DNA of 10,584 nt from contig JAAYTV010000461.1 of assembly GCA_012523655.1 (NCBI GenBank), positions 1 to 10,584 on the forward strand, given 5' to 3'. The translations under genes and the position numbers were made by a program. The stretch's first letter is position 1. Each line of letters opens with the position of its first letter. Of this stretch, positions 1-6,832 are shown piece after piece. The notes beneath the pieces are model-generated. The model had not been told where the DNA came from and did no database searches. It saw only the letters and a program-made list of their open reading frames with translations. This DNA comes from a bacterium (GTDB taxonomy: Bacteria; Zhuqueibacterota; Zhuqueibacteria; Residuimicrobiales; Residuimicrobiaceae).

Positions 1-168
<168 letters not shown>

Positions 169-243
169 AATATATTTTCATTTACAATTATCGCTCGACC
201 TGACCCCAATTGACATAGAGCCTTGCACGCTATTTAATTCATC

Positions 244-275
244 TTATCAAAGAACAATCGCCATTGTGAATGGCG
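244..275 (-). promoter_or_regulatory. rRNA leader antitermination-like site (boxB-type hairpin plus boxA)
   Basis: Reading the minus strand, a 7-bp hairpin with a 3-nt loop comes first (arms 269-275 and 259-265, CGCCATT / AATGGCG). Three nucleotides later comes TGTTCTTTGATAA (256-244), close to the boxA consensus TGCTCTTTAACA and to the GTTCTTTGA-type element seen ahead of many 16S genes. A stem-loop followed by boxA is the order of the NusB/NusE antitermination signal in E. coli rrn leaders. The site lies about 12 nt after the inferred P2 start and about 75 nt before 16S, where such a signal is expected. The boxA match is good; calling the hairpin boxB is an inference. Confidence 0.6.
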
Positions 276-293
276 TTTCATTTACAGCCTTTT

Positions 294-322
294 AATATAC
301 AACTTTTATTGCCTTTTGTCAA
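294..322 (-). promoter_or_regulatory. rRNA operon promoter P2 (proximal)
   Basis: On the minus strand there is a perfect -35 hexamer TTGACA (322-317), a 17-nt spacer and a -10 TATATT (299-294). Transcription would start near 287, giving a leader of roughly 120 nt before 16S. The same hexamers and spacing occur at the tRNA-Leu promoter in this window. An AT-rich run (337-349) lies upstream where a distal UP-element subsite could sit. Confidence 0.75.
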
Positions 323-386
323 GCTCTTTCTGCTGCTTTTTTAAAAAAATTCTTAAAACCAACAGATATACTTCCTTCTAGAGCGG

Positions 387-414
387 ATTATAATATAAGG
401 GTTTTTTCGGTAAA
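387..414 (-). promoter_or_regulatory. rRNA operon promoter P1 (distal), candidate
   Basis: The minus strand has a perfect TATAAT (392-387) preceded, across a 16-nt spacer, by TTTACC (414-409), which matches four of six -35 positions. It sits about 93 bp upstream of P2, a normal tandem rrn arrangement. The weak -35 could be offset by the phased A-tracts immediately upstream. The call is less certain than P2. Confidence 0.5.
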
Positions 415-458
415 TGCAAGCTTTTTCGCCGTATTTCAACCTTTTTTCAAACTTTTTT
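402..458 (-). promoter_or_regulatory. Phased A-tracts / UP-element-like region upstream of rRNA P1
   Basis: On the minus strand, A-runs occur at 458-453, 447-442, 436-434, 426-422 and 407-402. Their centres are about 11, 9.5, 11 and 19.5 bp apart, that is one, one, one and two helical turns. The last run lies inside the P1 spacer and the others lie upstream of the -35. Such phasing produces intrinsic curvature, and A-runs at this position can bind the alpha subunit C-terminal domain. The role in rRNA promoter strength is inferred. Confidence 0.5.
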
Positions 459-535
459 CGCCAGCGCAATAGTTCCCCTCAGGGTCAATGCGCTTTAATT
501 AAAAAAAACAAAAGATTAATCCGACAATCAGCCTA

Positions 536-1822
536 TCACTGCACCAGCAGATGATAATACCGCTTCTTGCCCAAACGCAACACAATGCGCCCCTCCTGCA
601 CCTGCTCTACCCTCAGACAGAGATTGATATCATCCACCCGCTCTTGATTGAGATACACTCCTCCTCCCTGAATCAACCTGCGCGCATCCCCCTTGGAACC
701 AACCAGTTTGAACTCGGCCAGCACATCCACCAGACGGGGAGCCCTGGCGATCTCCGCCATGGTTATGACGCTAAAAGGCACCGCCGCCTCATCCCCTTTC
801 ACCGGTCCCCGCGGCGCTGAACTGGAGGCCAACAGATCCGCCGGCAACGCACGGCTGCCGAAAGCGGCTGAGGCTGCTGCCAGCGCCTCCTGCGCCGCCG
901 TCTCCCCATGGGTCAACTTGGTCGCCTCAAACGCCAGAATCGCCTTGGCCGCATTCAACTCCGCACCCTGCATGCGCTTCACCGCTTCGATCTCTTCCAT
1001 GGGCAAAAGAGTGAAAAAAGCAAGAAAACGGGCGACATCCCGATCATCGCTGTTGACCCAGTATTGGTAGTAATCGTAGGGACTGAACTTGTCCGCATCC
1101 AGCCAGACGGCGCCGGAAACGGTCTTGCCCATCTTTTGGCCGCTGGCAGTAGTCAGCAGCGGAAAAGTCAAACAAAAGGCGTCCTGCTCCTCGATGCGGC
1201 GAATTAAATCCACGCCAGCGAGAATATTGGCCCACTGGTCGTCCCCGCCCATCTGCAGCCTGCAGCCGTAGCGCTTGTACAACATGAGAAAATCATAGGC
1301 TTGCAACAGCTGGTAGTTGAACTCGATAAACGACAGCCCCCGCTCCAGACGCTGCTTGTAGGCCTCATAGGTGAGCATGCGGTTGACGCTGAAATATCGG
1401 CCGATATCGCGGAGAAAATCGATGTAATTCAAAGTTCCAAGCCAGTCATAATTGTCCACCATCAGGGCCTTGCCGTCGCTGAAATCCAGATAGCGCTCGA
1501 GTTGCGTCTTGATTTTACGACTGTTGGCCACGATCTGTTCGCGGCTGAGCATCTGGCGCATCTCGGTCTTTCCCGTGGGGTCGCCCACCATGGCCGTGCC
1601 GCTGCCGATAATGGCGATGGGCCGATGGCCGTAACGCTGCATCTGCACCATGCCCATGATCGCCATGAGATGACCCACATGCAGGCTGTCGGCCGTGGGG
1701 TCGATGCCGACATAATAGGTCACCGGTCCGGCCTGCAGCAGCTGCTGCAGCTTGTCCGGTTCTGTGACTTGTTGAATAAATCCGCGACGGTTCAACTCGG
1801 CATAGACGTCGTTTCTGAACAC
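536..1822 (-). CDS. tyrS: Tyrosyl-tRNA synthetase
   Basis: Charges tRNA-Tyr with tyrosine in the cytoplasm (class I aminoacyl-tRNA synthetase). The 428-residue length is typical of the bacterial enzyme. From the chosen start, the HIGH-type motif is HVGH at 48-51 inside the YVGIDPTADSLHVGH block. The tyrosine pocket segment QMGGDDQWAN is near 190-199 and the KMSKS-type loop is KMGKT at 230-234. The last ~70 residues form an S4 RNA-binding domain containing GDARRLIQGGGVYLN. The start is GTG at 1822-1820, because AAGGAGG lies five nucleotides upstream and the protein then begins just before the conserved NDVYAEL. An earlier in-frame GTG (1864) would add 14 unconserved residues and overlap smpB. 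It lies 34 nt downstream of smpB, same strand, probably co-transcribed. I see no convincing terminator between it and the rRNA promoters. Confidence 0.97.
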   Translation of the reverse strand: MFRNDVYAELNRRGFIQQVTEPDKLQQLLQAGPVTYYVGIDPTADSLHVGHLMAIMGMVQMQRYGHRPIAIIGSGTAMVGDPTGKTEMRQMLSREQIVANSRKIKTQLERYLDFSDGKALMVDNYDWLGTLNYIDFLRDIGRYFSVNRMLTYEAYKQRLERGLSFIEFNYQLLQAYDFLMLYKRYGCRLQMGGDDQWANILAGVDLIRRIEEQDAFCLTFPLLTTASGQKMGKTVSGAVWLDADKFSPYDYYQYWVNSDDRDVARFLAFFTLLPMEEIEAVKRMQGAELNAAKAILAFEATKLTHGETAAQEALAAASAAFGSRALPADLLASSSAPRGPVKGDEAAVPFSVITMAEIARAPRLVDVLAEFKLVGSKGDARRLIQGGGVYLNQERVDDINLCLRVEQVQEGRIVLRLGKKRYYHLLVQ

Positions 1823-1827
1823 TCCTT

Positions 1828-1834
1828 CCTCCTT
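1828..1834 (-). promoter_or_regulatory. Shine-Dalgarno that sets the tyrS start
   Basis: AAGGAGG on the minus strand, five nucleotides before the GTG at 1822-1820. It is the strongest ribosome-binding site in the smpB-tyrS junction and favours the internal GTG over the upstream GTG at 1864. Confidence 0.8.
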
Positions 1835-1856
1835 GTCAGACCCTGGGCCGGCGGGC

Positions 1857-2324
1857 TTACCCACGCAACCGGTTTTTCAGCTCCCGCTGGATCTCACGGC
1901 TTACGTCCCGCTTGGCGATCTCCTTGCGCTTGTCGTACAGCTTGCGGCCGCGCGCTAAGCCCAGCTCCAACTTGGCATAGCCGTTCTTGAAATAAACACT
2001 GAGCGGCACCAAGGTCAAACCCTGCTCCTCGATTTTGCCAATGAGCCGCTTGATCTCGCGCTTGTGCAGCAGCAACTTGCGCGGCCGCACCGGATCGTGG
2101 TTCCAGGCGGAACCGTGATCATACTCGTTGATATGCAGGTTGACCACCCACAGGGCCTCATCGATGACCTTGGCGTAGCTATCCTTGAATGAAAGCCGGC
2201 CGTCACGCACGGATTTGACCTCTGTGCCCTGCAGCATGATCCCGGCTTCGAATTTTTCTAAAATTTCAAAGTCATGGAACGCTTTACGATTGACCAGATG
2301 GGTGGTCTGTTTGTTTTTTGTCAT
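1857..2324 (-). CDS. smpB: SsrA-binding protein SmpB
   Basis: SmpB binds tmRNA (SsrA) and brings it to ribosomes stalled on broken mRNA, where the C-terminal tail probes the empty mRNA channel. The 155-residue product has the family blocks in order: an N-terminal HLVNRKAFHDFEI strand, GTEVKSVRDGRLSFKDSY near 34-51, the NEYDHGSAWNHDPVRPRKLLLH segment mid-protein, LGLARGRKLYDKR, and a basic tail (KRDVSREIQRELKNRLRG). Length matches the usual 150-160 residues. The ATG at 2324-2322 has no Shine-Dalgarno sequence; the upstream minus strand is a run of A and T (AAATTAAATTTACGCT), so initiation may rely on an unstructured AT-rich leader. It is the first gene of a probable smpB-tyrS unit and is divergent from the tRNA-Leu promoter. 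No ssrA gene is visible here. Confidence 0.97.
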   Translation of the reverse strand: MTKNKQTTHLVNRKAFHDFEILEKFEAGIMLQGTEVKSVRDGRLSFKDSYAKVIDEALWVVNLHINEYDHGSAWNHDPVRPRKLLLHKREIKRLIGKIEEQGLTLVPLSVYFKNGYAKLELGLARGRKLYDKRKEIAKRDVSREIQRELKNRLRG

Positions 2325-2422
2325 AGCGTAAATTTAATTTTTTTTATCCATAAAACCAAACAAAAACTCCCCGCCGTCGGCCGTGTCCAGCGCGGCAAAT
2401 CCATCTGCAGCCACGAAATCCC

Positions 2423-2451
2423 TTGACAGTGTGGTGAAAATTCTTTATATT
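2423..2451 (+). promoter_or_regulatory. tRNA-Leu promoter
   Basis: TTGACA (2423-2428), 17 nt, TATATT (2446-2451). Transcription would start near 2458, about 11 nt before mature tRNA base 1. Hexamers and spacing are identical to those of rRNA P2 in this window. Confidence 0.8.
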
Positions 2452-2468
2452 TAAATCCACAAAAACTC

Positions 2469-2554
<86 letters not shown>

Positions 2555-2559
2555 CCTGC

Positions 2560-2593
2560 AAACCCCGGTGTTTTTAAACCCGGGGTTTTTTAT
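2560..2593 (+). terminator. Intrinsic terminator of the tRNA-Leu unit
   Basis: Nine-bp stem AAACCCCGG (2560-2568) / CCGGGGTTT (2580-2588) with an 11-nt loop, and a T-run overlapping its end (2586-2591). It starts seven nucleotides after the tRNA. It also separates the tRNA from the phosphatase gene downstream. Confidence 0.9.
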
Positions 2594-2656
2594 TGTAAAC
2601 CTTTTTCCTTCACTTACGTATCAAATAGAAAAAACACACTATAAAAGGCGGACGTC

Positions 2657-3763
2657 ATGGACCATGCCACCTGCTCCTCCCAAGAGCCCAAACTGCGCAC
2701 CGTGCTGCGGCAGGACATCAAGCACAGCGGCCTGCTAAAGACCGCGAGAAGGGAATACGCTGAACTGCGCGAGTATTTTCTCTCCGAGCACCGTCAGCAG
2801 CAGCTCCGCTCTATGGGAGTGGTCAAAAAGCTGCTGTTCATCCCCTGGTGGCTGATTAAAAGCCTGCTGCTCAAATTAAGCTGGATCCGTCGCCTGGTGC
2901 TGCTTTTAGCCTTTTACTTTGTGCTCAACCCCATTCGCATCAAAGCGAATACCGAAGGACTCCAGTTCGAACAGAACAGCTCTTGGATGGGGTTCGTCCT
3001 GATCCTGCTGCTGCTCATGCTGGAGCTAAAAGACAAGCTGCTGGCTAAAAGTGAATTGGCTGCCGGCCGCACGGTGCAACAGGCGCTCATGCCCGAACCA
3101 GAACCGCAAATTCCCGGCTGGTCCACCTGGCTCTACTACCAGCCGGCCAATGAGGTGTGCGGCGATCTGTTGGATTTTCTTCGCATCGAGGAGTGGCGCT
3201 TTGCCATCGCGCTGGGGGATGTGTCGGACAAGGGACTGGGCGCAGCGCTGCTGATGGTCAAGCTGCAGGCAACGCTGCGCGCCCTGGCGCCGGATCACAA
3301 CGACCTCGGCCAACTGGCTGCCAAGATGAATGAGATCTATCTCCGCGACGCCATGGCCAAGAGCTTCGCCTCCCTGGTCTACCTGGAGCTGCATCCGAAT
3401 TCCGAATCCATACAACTTTTCAACGCCGGCCATCTGCCGCCCATTCGCATTCGACGGCACACGCTGCAGGAGATTGAAAAAGGCGACGCCGCGCTGGGCT
3501 TGAAACCGCACGCAGAGTTCAGAGAGCAGCAGATCAACCTGGCCAGCGGTGAAGCGCTGTTCATCTATTCCGACGGCCTCACCGAGGCGCGCAACAGCCA
3601 GGGTGAGTTCTTCGGCGAACGCCGATTGTTCGATCTGCTGAAAAGATGCCCGGAGGGATCGGCGCACAGCATGGGCGAGTTCGTGCTTGCCGGGTTGGAA
3701 GAGTTTATCGGCGACACACCGCATCACGATGACCTTTCCATCGCGGTGCTGGTCAAGCAATAA
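2657..3763 (+). CDS. Membrane-anchored PP2C-type serine phosphatase (SpoIIE/RsbU family)
   Basis: Predicted Mn/Mg-dependent Ser/Thr phosphatase of the SpoIIE-RsbU class. Such enzymes usually dephosphorylate anti-anti-sigma (STAS) proteins in partner-switching pathways. The 368-residue protein starts with a ~55-residue charged, helical N-terminus. Hydrophobic segments follow at about 57-91 (probably one membrane span near 78-91) and 109-122, separated by a short polar loop of ~16 residues. The catalytic domain fills 140-368, with metal-binding motifs intact: NEVCGDLLDF (D170, D173), ALGDVSDKG (D188), FNAGHLPP (256-259), YSDGLTEARN (D306) and HHDDLSIAVL (D358, D359). No PAS, GAF, HAMP or response-regulator domain is visible, so the input signal is unclear. 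The ATG follows AAGGCGG with suitable spacing. No partner STAS protein or anti-sigma kinase is in the window; the substrate is therefore unknown. Confidence 0.9.
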   Translation: MDHATCSSQEPKLRTVLRQDIKHSGLLKTARREYAELREYFLSEHRQQQLRSMGVVKKLLFIPWWLIKSLLLKLSWIRRLVLLLAFYFVLNPIRIKANTEGLQFEQNSSWMGFVLILLLLMLELKDKLLAKSELAAGRTVQQALMPEPEPQIPGWSTWLYYQPANEVCGDLLDFLRIEEWRFAIALGDVSDKGLGAALLMVKLQATLRALAPDHNDLGQLAAKMNEIYLRDAMAKSFASLVYLELHPNSESIQLFNAGHLPPIRIRRHTLQEIEKGDAALGLKPHAEFREQQINLASGEALFIYSDGLTEARNSQGEFFGERRLFDLLKRCPEGSAHSMGEFVLAGLEEFIGDTPHHDDLSIAVLVKQ

Positions 3764-3775
3764 GCGAGCGTCGTG

Positions 3776-3796
3776 GCGCAATCCACCGCATTGCGC
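3776..3796. repeat. Short hairpin between convergent genes
   Basis: GCGCAAT (3776-3782) and ATTGCGC (3790-3796) form a perfect 7-bp stem with a 7-nt loop, 13 nt after the phosphatase stop codon. No T-run follows on either strand, so it is not a standard intrinsic terminator. It could protect or trim the 3' end of the phosphatase mRNA. I see nothing else in the remaining ~155 nt before the permease stop codon. Confidence 0.4.
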
Positions 3797-3951
3797 ACAG
3801 CCGGCATCAACGTAAGCCAGGGGCTTGCACCACAAAGGCCTTGCCCCACAATAGCGATCTTACCCTCACCCCACCGTATAAAAAAGCCAAGTGCTGCCGA
3901 TGCGACCATACTACTTCATTTTAATCGCCTATCGCAGCCTACACCGTAAAC

Positions 3952-5961
3952 TCAACAGAAAACCCAGATCAGATACAGCGCAGTCAACAACACAAACAGC
4001 AGCGCTAGAACCATGGTTCCGATCGAACTCTTGTCCGAACGCAAACTGCAGCCCGTCTTCACACAGTGTCTGATGATGATCGGACAGAGCACCAGCGCGT
4101 TCACCAGCAACGGCGCGATCAGAAATCCAGAGGTGTCTTTCCAGGCGTTCGCCCGCAACAGCGAAGCCAATCCCGCCTTCACCGTTACTGTGCCGCTCGA
4201 ATTCTTTGCCGCAGTCAACCAGACATCCAATCCGTGGGTGAGGAACAGCAGGCCGGTGCCGATCAGCAGCAGCCAGAGCCCGACTCGAGCGGACCAGGCC
4301 TGATGATCAGGGCTGTTCAGCTTTTCTCCAGCGCTCAATCGGCTGTGCTGTACGCCATAACCGGCATAGATGACAAAACCCACATTGAGCCAAGCGGCGA
4401 ACCGCAGCCAGGAGGTCGGCGGCAGATAATAGATCAGATACAGACAGCTGATCATGCCGAGCGTTGGAAAGATGTGATTGCGCACAAGGTAAAACAGCAA
4501 CGCAAGGACCGGCAACAGAATCGCTTTGCTGAGCAGCGTCAGCGGTAAAAAGCAGATGACAACCGCCAGCACAGCATAGAGCCCCAACGCCCAGCGCAAG
4601 CCGCCGGGAACGCGGAACGGCCGCGGCCGCAGCGGCTCCTGGCGGCGCAGGACGATGATGCCGGCGCACACCAGAATAAAAGCGAACAGTGTGCCGATGT
4701 TGGTGAGGTCCACCATCTCATCGATGCTGGCGATGGCGGCAAAGCCGGCGACGAACAGGCCGGTAAGAATGGTGGAGATCCATGGGGTGCGAAAACGCGG
4801 ATGCACTTTGGTGAACACGGCCGGCAACAGACCGTCGCGCGCCATGGAAAAAAAGATGCGCGGCTGGCCCAGTTGAAAGATGAACAGCACCGCCGTGTGC
4901 GCGATCACCGAGCCGAACGCCACGATGCCCACAGCCCAGCCCAACGAAGAGCTGGCGTGCTCCAGCGCCATGGTGAGCGGCTCCGCCTGCTCCGTGGACA
5001 GCTGCGCACGCAGGGCGTCAAAAGAGATCAATCCGGTGAAGATCAGCGAGACGATCACATAAAAAATCGTGCAGATGATCAGCGAGGCGATGATGCCGAT
5101 GGGAAGATCGCGTTTCGGATTGCGCGTCTCCTCCGCCGCGGTGGACACCGCATCAAAACCAATATAAGCGAAAAAGACAATAGCCGCACCGGCGCTGATG
5201 CCGGACCAACCGTTGGGCGCAAAGGGCGTCCAATTCTCGGGCCTGACCCAGCGCGCGCCGACGACGATGAAAAAAGTCAACACCACGATCTTGATGCCCA
5301 CCATGATGGCATTGAACCGCGCGCTCTCGCGGATGCCCCAAATGAGAATCACCGTGATAAAAAAAACGATGAGCATGGCGAGCAGGTTAAAGACGATCGG
5401 CACGCCGAGAACGTGCGGCGCATCACGAAGCACGGTGTGCACGCCGGCGGCGTCGACGATGCGGCCGGCGGTGCGGTAATCCATGGACAACCAGTCCGGT
5501 ACCAAAACCCCAAAGCCTTTGAGAAAGGTCTTGAAATAGTTGGCCCAGGAGATGGCCACGGCGATGTTGCCGACCGCATACTCGATGATCAAATCCCAGC
5601 CGATGACCCAGGCGACAACCTCGCCCAGGGTGGCATAGGCATAGGTGTAGGCTGAGCCGGCGATGGGCACCAGAGAAGCGAATTCTGCATAACACAGAGC
5701 GGTAAAGCCGCACACCAGCGCGGTGATCATGAATGAAATCATCAGCGCCGGACCGGCGCCTGGTCGCAAGGCGTCGCCCGCCGCAGCGGTGCCGATGGTG
5801 GCAAAGATGCCGGCGCCGATGATGGCGCCGATGCCGAACAGCGTCAGTTGTAACGGCCCCAGGACCCGTTTAAGCTGATACTCGCTGCGATTGGCATCGC
5901 GATCGATGCCGTCCAACGATTTGGTGACGAATAACCGACCCAGGCGCGTTGTTCTTTCCAT
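3952..5961 (-). CDS. APC-superfamily amino acid permease (CAT-like) with extended C-terminus
   Basis: Inner-membrane amino acid transporter of the APC superfamily, most like the cationic amino acid transporter (CAT) / YfnA branch. The first helix carries the substrate-binding signature GIGAIIGAGIF (43-53) after KRVLGPLQL. Helix-rich sequence continues with family segments such as ALCYAEFASLVPIAGSAYTYAYATLGE, FFAYIGFDAVSTAAEETRNPKRDLP, and RIFFSMARDGLLP. The usual CAT core appears to end at YGVQHSRL (about residue 542). A further ~127 residues with three hydrophobic stretches follow, which is unusual. I chose the ATG at 5961-5959, six nucleotides after AGGG, giving 669 residues; an ATG at 6027 would add 22 residues rich in Arg that do not resemble the family. 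It follows the PIG-L gene by 105 nt on the same strand and may share its transcript. The substrate is not determined by the sequence. Confidence 0.88.
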   Translation of the reverse strand: MERTTRLGRLFVTKSLDGIDRDANRSEYQLKRVLGPLQLTLFGIGAIIGAGIFATIGTAAAGDALRPGAGPALMISFMITALVCGFTALCYAEFASLVPIAGSAYTYAYATLGEVVAWVIGWDLIIEYAVGNIAVAISWANYFKTFLKGFGVLVPDWLSMDYRTAGRIVDAAGVHTVLRDAPHVLGVPIVFNLLAMLIVFFITVILIWGIRESARFNAIMVGIKIVVLTFFIVVGARWVRPENWTPFAPNGWSGISAGAAIVFFAYIGFDAVSTAAEETRNPKRDLPIGIIASLIICTIFYVIVSLIFTGLISFDALRAQLSTEQAEPLTMALEHASSSLGWAVGIVAFGSVIAHTAVLFIFQLGQPRIFFSMARDGLLPAVFTKVHPRFRTPWISTILTGLFVAGFAAIASIDEMVDLTNIGTLFAFILVCAGIIVLRRQEPLRPRPFRVPGGLRWALGLYAVLAVVICFLPLTLLSKAILLPVLALLFYLVRNHIFPTLGMISCLYLIYYLPPTSWLRFAAWLNVGFVIYAGYGVQHSRLSAGEKLNSPDHQAWSARVGLWLLLIGTGLLFLTHGLDVWLTAAKNSSGTVTVKAGLASLLRANAWKDTSGFLIAPLLVNALVLCPIIIRHCVKTGCSLRSDKSSIGTMVLALLFVLLTALYLIWVFC

Positions 5962-6066
5962 GGAATTCCCTGCCGTCCGATGCTTCAACCTGCGGGCGCC
6001 GCGTCCTCTGCTGAAACAGAGTTCCATCGCCCCTGCGGTACTTTCCGCTAAACCGCTTTTGCAGCC

Positions 6067-6831
6067 CTAGAACGCAAAATAATAGTCCGCCAGCAACACA
6101 CGAAGAGGATTCGCATCCGCTTCACATAAACCCAAAGGATTGTGACGCCGCCATCCTTCAGCATACCGGCACCCCTTCACCGGCTTGGCCAACTCGCCGC
6201 CGAACTGCTTCATACTCTCCACCGGAGCCGACAGGGACTGGCTTTGGTCCAGCCATGCCTGCTGGCTGACATGCTCCGCCAACATGGCGGATTTGATCTC
6301 CATCACCGCATCGATGGTGATGAGAAAATCCGGCTGCACCCATTGATTCAGTTGATCGCGGTTGCCATGGGGCTGGGCATGGTAGACGCAGACCGGATTC
6401 TCCACCGGCGCCACGGTCGGTTCGGTGATAAAGTTGGGCATGCTGCGGGTAAAGGCTGCGGTCACACCCAGCCGGCAGGCGTTCATATGGTCTTCCATAT
6501 AATCCTGAGGCGAGTGCAGCAGCAGAATATCGGGTGCGATGGTGCGGAAAACAGCCGCAACCCGGCGCACCAGCGACGGCTCGTAGAAAATTTCCAGATC
6601 ATTGGTCAGCGCAGGATGCCAAATCGCAGAGAGATGCTTGGCTGCATTCCGACACTCGCGCTCTCGTACGGCGGCGATCGCCGCAGCATCCAGGCTGGTA
6701 GACCCGCAGGAACCGTTAGCCAGCGTCAGGGTGTGAACCGTGCAGCCACTGTGGGCCAGCAGAGCCAGGGTGCCGGCCATCAAAAATTCGATGTCATCCG
6801 GATGGGCGGATATCGCCAGAACCACTGCCAT
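6067..6831 (-). CDS. PIG-L family zinc-dependent deacetylase
   Basis: Predicted LmbE/PIG-L family N-deacetylase, 254 residues. Members remove acetyl groups from GlcNAc-containing molecules (for example MshB, BshB, GlcNAc-PI, chitobiose deacetylases). The N-terminal AHPDD motif supplies H10 and D13, and HSPQDYMEDH supplies H115 as the third zinc ligand; D12 would be the general base. No signal peptide is seen, so it acts in the cytoplasm. The start is the ATG at 6831-6829, which yields the normal MAVVLAISAHPDD beginning. It comes one nucleotide after the stop codon of the NagB-like gene (TGA-A-ATG), with GGAG ten nucleotides upstream inside that gene, so translation is probably coupled. A longer reading frame to 6933 overlaps the upstream gene and is unlikely. 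The pairing with a NagB-like protein suggests an amino-sugar substrate; bacillithiol-type thiol synthesis is an alternative without local support. Confidence 0.9.
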   Translation of the reverse strand: MAVVLAISAHPDDIEFLMAGTLALLAHSGCTVHTLTLANGSCGSTSLDAAAIAAVRERECRNAAKHLSAIWHPALTNDLEIFYEPSLVRRVAAVFRTIAPDILLLHSPQDYMEDHMNACRLGVTAAFTRSMPNFITEPTVAPVENPVCVYHAQPHGNRDQLNQWVQPDFLITIDAVMEIKSAMLAEHVSQQAWLDQSQSLSAPVESMKQFGGELAKPVKGCRYAEGWRRHNPLGLCEADANPLRVLLADYYFAF

Positions 6832-6832
6832 T

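Noticed and set aside
464..493. Inverted repeat GCGCA / TGCGC between tyrS and the rRNA promoters
   Set aside because: Five-bp arms with a 20-nt interior and no T-run on the strand transcribed; likely chance.
501..530. Possible terminator after tyrS (T-rich run on the minus strand)
   Set aside because: The T-run is good but the preceding stem has only about four base pairs (GATT/AATC), too weak for an intrinsic terminator.
2640..2645. TATAAA as a -10 box for the phosphatase gene
   Set aside because: It lies only 11 nt before the ATG and would put the start site inside the ribosome-binding site; no fitting -35 was found.
3026..3835. Minus-strand frame (269 codons) opposite the phosphatase
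   Set aside because: It mirrors a gene with intact PP2C motifs and has no recognisable domain of its own.
4801..5655. Long plus-strand frame (284 codons) inside the permease gene
   Set aside because: Composition is low-complexity (His, Asp, Arg rich), and it lies opposite a permease whose helices and motifs are clear; a shadow of the opposite strand.
6035..6060. Hairpin GCGGT / ACCGC followed by TTTT between the PIG-L and permease genes
   Set aside because: The short T-run is on the plus strand, opposite to the direction of transcription, and the stem has only five base pairs with a 12-nt loop.
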